A DNA stretch of 12,752 nt from NCBI GenBank assembly GCA_026713345.1, contig JAPOOQ010000028.1, forward strand, positions 1 to 12,752. The letters are read 5' to 3'. How positions within the stretch are numbered: the stretch's first letter is position 1; the number at the start of each line of letters is the position of its first letter. Under the pieces are notes generated by a model. It saw nothing but the letters and a program-made list of their open reading frames with translations, did no database searches and was not told the DNA's origin. Made by a program: the position numbers and the translations under genes. Below, in pieces: positions 5,657-12,752 of this stretch. The stretch is from Gemmatimonadota bacterium (GTDB lineage Bacteria > Gemmatimonadota > Gemmatimonadetes > Longimicrobiales > Gaopeijiaceae).

Positions 5657-6465
5657 CCGTCCTGCGCCTCCGCATCCACCCGGTCAAGGGCGCACGCGGC
5701 AGCGACGTGGACCGGATGGACTTCGACGAGATGGGACCCCGGTTCGACCGTCGCTGGATGGTGGTCGGCGCCGACGGCGTCTTCATCTCCCAGCGTGGCC
5801 GGCACGAGCTCGCCACCGTGCGGGCGAAGGTCGCCGGGGAGGAGCTGATCCTGGAGGCGCCGGGAGCGGGCGCGGTGGCCGCACCGGTCGCGCCGCGGGG
5901 GGGAAGGGTGGGGGTGCGGGTGTGGGATTCGGAGCTGGAGGTCCGCACCGTGTCCCCGGACGCCGACGCGTGGCTGACCGGCTTCCTGGGCGCTCCCCAC
6001 CGGCTGGTGCACATCGGCGACGACGACGTGCGCCCGACCGACCCGGTCTACGCCGAGGGCCACCGCGTCGGGTTCGCCGACGGCTACCCGGCGCTTCTGG
6101 TCTCGCAGGGGTCGGTGGCGGAACTCGGGAGGCGCGTCGGCCGCCCCATCCCGGCGGAGCGCTTCCGCCCCAACATCGTCGTCTCCGGCGACGAGGCCCA
6201 CGAGGAAGACCTGTGGCAGCGCTTCACGATCGGCTCGCTCGCCTTCAGCGGCGTGAAGCTCTGCACGCGCTGCAAAGTCACCACAATCGACCAGGAATCG
6301 GGGGTGCGCGATCCGGACCGGGAGCCGCTGCGCACCCTCGCGCGCTACCGCCACCTCAAGGACAAGGTCTACTTCGGCGTGAACGTCATTCATCACGGCA
6401 CGGGCACGATCCGGGCGGGCGACCCGGTGCAGGTGATCGAACGGGGGTTCATTCCGGGCGCGTGA
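5653..6465 (+). CDS. MOSC-domain molybdenum-cofactor protein (mARC/YcbX-like)
   Basis: A 270-residue protein with an N-terminal MOSC_N beta-barrel (LRIHPVKGARG, then the MGPRFDRRWMVV strand, residues about 5-39) and a C-terminal MOSC domain. The likely molybdenum-binding cysteine is in KLCTRCKVTTID (Cys204/Cys207), followed by SGVRDPDREPLRTLARYR and a GTIRAGDPVQV end, an order closely like mammalian mARC and E. coli YcbX. These proteins reduce N-hydroxylated compounds using electrons from partner flavin or iron-sulfur proteins. This one has no fused ferredoxin domain, unlike YcbX, so a separate electron donor would be needed. GTG 5653 overlaps the upstream stop as GTGA. It is the last gene of the cluster. 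Confidence 0.88.
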   Translation: MTVLRLRIHPVKGARGSDVDRMDFDEMGPRFDRRWMVVGADGVFISQRGRHELATVRAKVAGEELILEAPGAGAVAAPVAPRGGRVGVRVWDSELEVRTVSPDADAWLTGFLGAPHRLVHIGDDDVRPTDPVYAEGHRVGFADGYPALLVSQGSVAELGRRVGRPIPAERFRPNIVVSGDEAHEEDLWQRFTIGSLAFSGVKLCTRCKVTTIDQESGVRDPDREPLRTLARYRHLKDKVYFGVNVIHHGTGTIRAGDPVQVIERGFIPGA

Positions 6466-6498
6466 TCGGCGGCTCGCCCGGCGCCCGCTTCCCATGGG

Positions 6499-6515
6499 CC
6501 GGTCCCGACCGGTTT
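6499..6515 (+). terminator. Possible terminator hairpin after the 3005-6465 cluster
   Basis: CCGGT (6499-6503) and ACCGG (6508-6512) pair around a CCCG loop, with G-U pairs able to extend the stem, followed by TTT (6513-6515). It is 33 bp past the MOSC stop. The T-run is short, so termination would be weak. Confidence 0.35.
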
Positions 6516-6524
6516 CGCGTGTCC

Positions 6525-6560
6525 ATCCCCCCTTTGGGGATATATTCTTCCCCAGGGGAT
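6525..6560 (+). promoter_or_regulatory. GGGGAT/ATCCCC half-site cluster around a TATATT box upstream of the topoisomerase gene
   Basis: ATCCCC (6525-6530) pairs with GGGGAT (6536-6541), and TTCCCC (6548-6553) with GGGGAT (6555-6560). Between them is TATATT (6541-6546), a good -10-like hexamer in a GC-rich background, 61 bp before the ATG at 6607. I see no convincing -35 at 16-18 bp upstream. The layout suggests a regulated promoter for the gyrA-like gene. Confidence 0.4.
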
Positions 6561-6606
6561 CCGATCCTGTTCCAGGACCGCCAGTCCGAGGTCGCCGGGG
6601 GTGCGA

Positions 6607-9101
<2,495 letters not shown>

Positions 9102-9105
<4 letters not shown>

Positions 9106-10253
9106 AGTTCCTCGTCCTCGGCGGAGGCGCCCAGGGCACCGCCGCCGCCTTCGACCTGTTGAGCCAGGATGCGGTCGCGGAGGTCGTGGTCGCGGACCTG
9201 GCGACAGACTGGCTGCACCCCTGCCTGCGGCCCCACGCCGGAGGACGGTTGCGGCTGGCGCAGGCCGACGCGTCGGACGAGCCCGGGGTGGCGGGTCTGA
9301 TGGAGGGGATGTCCGGCGTCCTCTGCGCGCTCCCGTACTACTTCAACCTGCCGATGGCGTGCCTTGCGGTGGAAACCGGTGTGCACTTCACGGATCTGGG
9401 CGGCAATACGGCGATCGTGGAGGGCCAGCGCGCCCTCGACGCCCGAGCACGAAAGCGCGGGGTATCCGTCCTCCCCGACACGGGGCTGGCGCCCGGCATG
9501 GTGAACGTTTTCGCCCAGGCCGGGATCGACGCGCTGGACACCGTCGACGCGGTCCGTCTCCGGGTCGGGGGCCTGCCGCAGCGGCCCCGGCCTCCGCTCA
9601 ACTACCAGGTCGTCTACTCCCTGGAAGGGATGCTCGACTACTACGTTACCCCGGCGACGATCCTGCGCAGCGGCCGGCCCACCCGTGTGCCGGCGCTGTC
9701 CGGCCTGGAGGAGCTGGACTTCCCCGAGCCGGTCGGCCGCCTCGAGGCCTTCTTCACGGGAGGGGGAACCTCGACGCTCCCGAGCCGCTACGAGGGCCGG
9801 ATCGACACCCTGGAGTACAAGACGCTGAGGTACCCGGGCCACGCGCACCTCATGAAGACGATCCGGGAGCTCGGGCTGCTGAGTGACGAGGAGGTCGTGC
9901 ATAACGGTGCCCACGTGAATCCGCGCCGGTTCTTCATCGAGCGGGTGATGCCACATCTGACCGGCGACGGCAGCGGCGACATGGTGGTGGTCCGCGTGGA
10001 CGTGACGGGCCGGCGAGCCGGGAAGGATGCCTGTATCCGCTACGAGGTCCTGGACCGGCAGGACGCTGCGACGGGGCTCACGGCCATGGCGAGGACCACC
10101 GGCTTTTCGCTTTCCGTCACGGCCCTGCTGCAGGCGCGCGGCGAAGTGCGCCCCGGTGTCGGCACCCCCGACGAAGTCTTGCCACCAGCCCGGTATATTG
10201 AAGAGTTGAAGAGGCGGGGAATCCACGCACAGATCTCGGAGCCGCCCGGCTGA
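9102..10253 (+). CDS. Saccharopine dehydrogenase / L-lysine 6-dehydrogenase family oxidoreductase
   Basis: A 383-residue NAD(P)-dependent enzyme. The N-terminal Rossmann fold shows LGGGAQG (Gly7, Gly9, Gly12) and a VVVAD second strand. Later family marks are DLGGNTAIV, DTGLAPGMVN, and LEYKTLRYPGHA near residue 243-254, the last typical of L-lysine 6-dehydrogenase and related saccharopine dehydrogenase-like proteins. The likely reactions involve oxidation or reduction at the epsilon-amino group of lysine or its derivatives, but the exact substrate cannot be told. ATG 9102 overlaps the topoisomerase stop as ATGA with no Shine-Dalgarno of its own, so translation probably depends on the upstream gene. 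Confidence 0.87.
10194..10199 (+). promoter_or_regulatory. Candidate -10 box (TATATT) for the PD40 lipoprotein gene, inside the preceding gene
   Basis: TATATT sits 107 bp before the start of the PD40 lipoprotein gene, formed by Tyr TAT and Ile ATT codons, where the surrounding genes nearly always use TAC and ATC. The same hexamer occurs upstream of the gyrA-like gene. I find no good -35 at 16-18 bp, so support is weak. Confidence 0.22.
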
Positions 10254-10305
10254 CCCGCCGGCCGGGGGATCCGAAAAACACGATGAATCGAGACACACTA
10301 CTTCC

Positions 10306-11418
10306 ATGCCACTACTCTTGATCCAGCGACTCCGGGCCGTGCCCGTCGCGGCAGTCCTCGCTCTCACGGCGGGGGCCTGCAACGCGCCAGCCGGGAGCGA
10401 CGCCGATGGTGCGAGCCCCGAACAGGCGAGCCCCGAGCAGCTTGTCCATCCGTCCGAGACGCGCTTCGGCGCTATCACCCAGCTCACCTTCGCGGGCGAG
10501 AACGCTGAGGCGTACTGGAGCGACGACGGATCCCGACTGATCTTCCAGTCGACACCGGTTCCCGGCGAGGGCTGCGACCAGATCTACACGCTGGACCCCG
10601 AGACCGGCGCGACGGAACTCGTCAGCACGGGCATGGGGCGCACCACCTGCGCCTACTACTACCCGGGCGCCGACCGCATCCTCTACTCGTCCACCCACCA
10701 CTTCGACACGGCCTGCCCGGTCGCGCCCGACTTCTCACAGGGGTACGTCTGGGCGGTCTACCCCAGCTTCGACATCTTCGCGGCCGACGCGGACGGCTCC
10801 AATCTCCGCCAGCTCACCAACTCGGTCGGCTACGATGCCGAGGCCACCTTCTCCCCGACAGGGCACCGGATCATCTTCACCTCCGTGCGCGACGGCGACC
10901 TCGACCTGTACTCCATGCTCCCCGACGGCTCCGATGTGCGGCGCGTCACCGACCGCCTCGGCTACGACGGCGGCGCCTTCTACAGCCCCGACGGCACGAA
11001 GATCGTGTGGCGGGCGCACTACCCCGAGACCGATGAGGAGCGCGAGGACTACCTGTCGCTCCTGGCCGACGGACTGATCCGCCCCTCTGCCCTGGAGATC
11101 TACGTGGCCGACGCGGACGGGTCGAATCCGCGCCAGGTCACCGACAACGGCGCGGCCAACTTCGCGCCCTACTGGCACCCTTCCGGGGAGCAGATCATCT
11201 TCTCGTCGAACATGGACGACCCGCAGGGGCGGGAGTTCGAGCTCTACCTGATCAATGTGGACGGCACCGGCCTGGAGCGCGTCACCTGGTCGGAGGGCTT
11301 CGACGGCTTCCCGGTCTTTCACCCCGACGGCACGAAGCTGATCTTCGGGTCCAACCGCAACATGTCGCACGAGGGCAACACGAATCTGTTCCTGGTGGAG
11401 TGGGTGGACGGGAATTGA
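10306..11418 (+). CDS. TolB-like PD40 beta-propeller lipoprotein
   Basis: A 370-residue exported protein. A signal peptide ends in the lipobox AGAC with Cys25, followed by a Ser/Glu/Ala-rich linker. The body carries at least five PD40 repeats: AEAYWSDDGSRLIF near residue 67, AEATFSPTGHRIIF near 177, GGAFYSPDGTKIVW near 221, FAPYWHPSGEQIIF near 286 and GFPVFHPDGTKLIF near 332. Linking motifs such as ADADGSNLRQLT and VADADGSNPRQVT are typical of TolB-like propellers. It should be lipid-anchored in the envelope; the ligand is unknown. It is not TolB itself, since TolB is a soluble periplasmic protein with an additional N-terminal domain and no Pal or Tol genes are nearby. ATG 10306 has no clear Shine-Dalgarno. 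A short stem-loop follows. Confidence 0.87.
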   Translation: MPLLLIQRLRAVPVAAVLALTAGACNAPAGSDADGASPEQASPEQLVHPSETRFGAITQLTFAGENAEAYWSDDGSRLIFQSTPVPGEGCDQIYTLDPETGATELVSTGMGRTTCAYYYPGADRILYSSTHHFDTACPVAPDFSQGYVWAVYPSFDIFAADADGSNLRQLTNSVGYDAEATFSPTGHRIIFTSVRDGDLDLYSMLPDGSDVRRVTDRLGYDGGAFYSPDGTKIVWRAHYPETDEEREDYLSLLADGLIRPSALEIYVADADGSNPRQVTDNGAANFAPYWHPSGEQIIFSSNMDDPQGREFELYLINVDGTGLERVTWSEGFDGFPVFHPDGTKLIFGSNRNMSHEGNTNLFLVEWVDGN

Positions 11419-11430
11419 GGAGGCCGTTCT

Positions 11431-11471
11431 GTAATGTACACCTTACATTTCGTAGTGTGAACATTACTTTT
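11431..11471 (+). terminator. AT-rich stem-loop terminator after the PD40 lipoprotein gene
   Basis: GTAATGT (11431-11437) and ACATTAC (11461-11467) form a 7-bp outer stem; ACAC (11438-11441) with GTGT (11455-11458) and TAC (11444-11446) with GTA (11452-11454) extend it, with small bulges, to an ATTTC loop. TTTT follows at 11468-11471. It begins 12 bp past the lipoprotein stop and ends at the stop of the convergent Nudix gene. It is the most AT-rich spot I see in the window. Confidence 0.55.
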
Positions 11472-12133
11472 CAGCCCAGCGACGCCACCTCGAACAGCCT
11501 CGTCAGGATCCGGTAGGTCAGCCCCCAGATCACCCGGCCCTCCAGGCGGATGCACGGGAACCGCCGCACCACGCCGCCGTACGTCCACGGGTAGGTTCCC
11601 CGGTTGTCGGGGTCCAGGAGCGCCTCGACCGGGAACCAGTGCACCGACGCCACCTCGCGGCTGGCCACGCGCGCCACGGTTCCGGCATCGACCCGGAACA
11701 CGAACGGCCAGATCGAAATGGCGGGGATGCGCACCCCCAGCGGACGCATCGCCTCGATTCGGCCAAGCAGCGTGCCGGCGGCGAGCAGGTCCACCCCGGT
11801 TTCCTCCATGGTCTCGCGGACGGCCGCGCCCACCAGCCCCGCATCCGCCCGATCGAGGCGTCCCCCCGGGAGCGCCATCTGGCCCGACCACGGATCCCGC
11901 GCCGATCTGGCCCGCTGGATCACCAGCACGTCACAGCAGCCGAGCGCCCCGTCCGTCGCGTCCCCCCTGCCCGGCGGACGCAGCACGACCGCCACCGCCG
12001 CGTTCTTCCGCCCCACGTCTGGAGACGCCGTCTCCGGCTCACCGAACCGGTCCGCCAGCACCGGCGGCAACCGCGACAGACGCATCTCGCCCGCGTTCCG
12101 ACTCCCCGGCGAGCCCTCCGCGGGTTTATCCAC
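11471..12133 (-). CDS. Nudix hydrolase, CoA-pyrophosphatase (NudL-like) type
   Basis: A 220-residue Nudix protein on the minus strand. It carries SGQMALPGGRLDRADAGL from residue 83 and RETMEETG (R106, E107, E110, E111), the catalytic metal-binding glutamates. The extended SGQxAxPGG motif before the box and the one-residue-longer spacing inside it match the NudL/UPF0035 CoA pyrophosphatases, which cleave CoA to 4'-phosphopantetheine and 3',5'-ADP. The C-terminal VIWGLTYRIL also fits. The substrate is not proven. GTG 12133 is chosen because it follows TAGGGGATTGC (AGGGGA Shine-Dalgarno), 8 bp after the queE stop; ATG 12085 gives an N-terminus nearer E. coli length and is a serious alternative. 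Confidence 0.85.
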   Translation of the reverse strand: MDKPAEGSPGSRNAGEMRLSRLPPVLADRFGEPETASPDVGRKNAAVAVVLRPPGRGDATDGALGCCDVLVIQRARSARDPWSGQMALPGGRLDRADAGLVGAAVRETMEETGVDLLAAGTLLGRIEAMRPLGVRIPAISIWPFVFRVDAGTVARVASREVASVHWFPVEALLDPDNRGTYPWTYGGVVRRFPCIRLEGRVIWGLTYRILTRLFEVASLG

Positions 12134-12141
12134 GCAATCCC

Positions 12142-12752
12142 CTACACCCCGGCGCGGTCCGGCCCCCAGATGTGCTTGTGCAACTGGGTCTGGAAGCGCA
12201 CGGGCAGCCCGCTGGCGAGGATTCGCGCGGCCAGATCCTCCAGCCCCTCCAGCCCCCACACCGGCGAGACCAGCAGCGCGCCCAGCGTCCCCGCACGGAC
12301 CCGTTCATCCAGCAGCCGCTCCCGGATCACGCGCTCCGCCCACTCGAAGTCCTCCAGCCCGGCGACCACGAACTTGATCTCGTCGCGGTGCGTCAGGTGG
12401 TCCAGATTCGACCAGAGGTTGCGGTGCTCCTCCCCGGAGCCGGGGCACTTCAGGTCCATGATCCTGTGCACGCGCGGGTCCAGCGCGCCCACATCGAGCG
12501 CGCCCGACGTTTCGATCAGCACCATGTAGCCTTCATCGACAAGGCGCCGGGCCAGGAGCGCCGCCCCCGGCTGCACAAGCGGCTCGCCGCCGGTGATCTC
12601 CACGAGGCGGCACCCCTTCCCCTCCACCTCCCGCATCACCTCGTCCAGGGTCAGGCGGGTGCCGCCGTGGAAGGCGTACGCGGTGTCGCACCAGACGCAC
12701 CGCAACGGACAGCCGGTGAGCCGCACGAAGGTGCACGGAAGGCCGGCCCGGG
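12142..12752 (-). CDS. queE: 7-carboxy-7-deazaguanine synthase QueE (N-terminus cut by window edge)
   Basis: The visible 202 C-terminal residues of a radical SAM enzyme that turns 6-carboxy-tetrahydropterin into 7-carboxy-7-deazaguanine in queuosine (preQ0) biosynthesis. The cluster motif CPLRCVWC (CX3CX2C, at 12688-12711) is followed by DTAYAF, a QueE hallmark. Later marks are EITGGEPLVQ (SAM-binding GGEP), DLKCPGSGE, SPVWG, and the C-terminal HKHIWGPDRAGV. The frame is open to the window edge, where RAGLPCTFVRLTG matches the segment just before the cluster motif; about 20-25 residues are missing. GTG 12726 inside this motif is not the real start. The Nudix gene follows 8 bp downstream, probably in one transcript. 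Confidence 0.93.
   Translation of the reverse strand, partial: RAGLPCTFVRLTGCPLRCVWCDTAYAFHGGTRLTLDEVMREVEGKGCRLVEITGGEPLVQPGAALLARRLVDEGYMVLIETSGALDVGALDPRVHRIMDLKCPGSGEEHRNLWSNLDHLTHRDEIKFVVAGLEDFEWAERVIRERLLDERVRAGTLGALLVSPVWGLEGLEDLAARILASGLPVRFQTQLHKHIWGPDRAGV

Noticed and set aside
6555..6564. GGGGATCCGA shared with 10265-10274, both upstream of genes, as a common regulatory site
   Set aside because: A ten-base G/C-rich match is not surprising in a window of this size and composition, and the two copies lie at different distances and contexts.
10283..10321. Twelve-codon reading frame overlapping the start of the PD40 lipoprotein gene, as a leader peptide
   Set aside because: No ribosome site, no run of regulatory codons and no attenuator structure; probably chance.

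Overview
This is a GC-rich, gene-dense bacterial chromosome window with no rRNA, tRNA, CRISPR array, insertion sequence or phage gene that I can see. Third codon positions are strongly G/C-biased, several genes start with GTG, and stop/start overlaps of the ATGA or GTGA type are common. Two lipoproteins, a DUF6941-like protein, a PD40/TolB-like lipoprotein and a phenylacetyl-CoA epoxidase cluster would fit a Gemmatimonadota-like or other GC-rich environmental bacterium. That placement is inference; no marker in the window settles it.

Layout. (1) 1-1768, plus strand: the end of a phenylacetate-type (Paa) ring-epoxidase operon. It holds the paaA C-terminus, a paaD-like DUF59 gene, paaB, paaC and a separate small zinc-ribbon gene. 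The two domains that form one PaaD protein in E. coli are here two genes flanking paaB and paaC. (2) 1874-2924: an orphan lipoprotein (+) converging on a 103-residue orphan protein (-), with a short inverted repeat between their ends. (3) 3005-6465, plus strand: a four-gene cluster with overlapping ends. It encodes a group II PLP decarboxylase-like enzyme, a CPBP intramembrane protease, a DUF6941-like protein and a MOSC (mARC/YcbX-like) molybdenum-cofactor protein. (4) 6607-10253, plus strand: a GyrA/ParC-type topoisomerase subunit with a degenerate GyrA box, coupled through ATGA to a saccharopine/lysine-6-dehydrogenase family oxidoreductase. (5) 10306-11418: a PD40/TolB-like beta-propeller lipoprotein, ending in an AT-rich stem-loop. 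(6) 11471-12752, minus strand: queE (7-carboxy-7-deazaguanine synthase, cut by the window edge) followed 8 bp later by a CoA-pyrophosphatase-type Nudix hydrolase.

The most notable features are the split PaaD, a PaaC-like subunit that keeps a near-complete set of diiron ligands, a decarboxylase-family enzyme with Phe at both positions usually held by active-site Tyr, the altered GyrA box, and a cluster of GGGGAT/ATCCCC half-sites just upstream of the topoisomerase gene. I found no obviously new defence or mobile system. All functional calls rest on motif recognition by eye.
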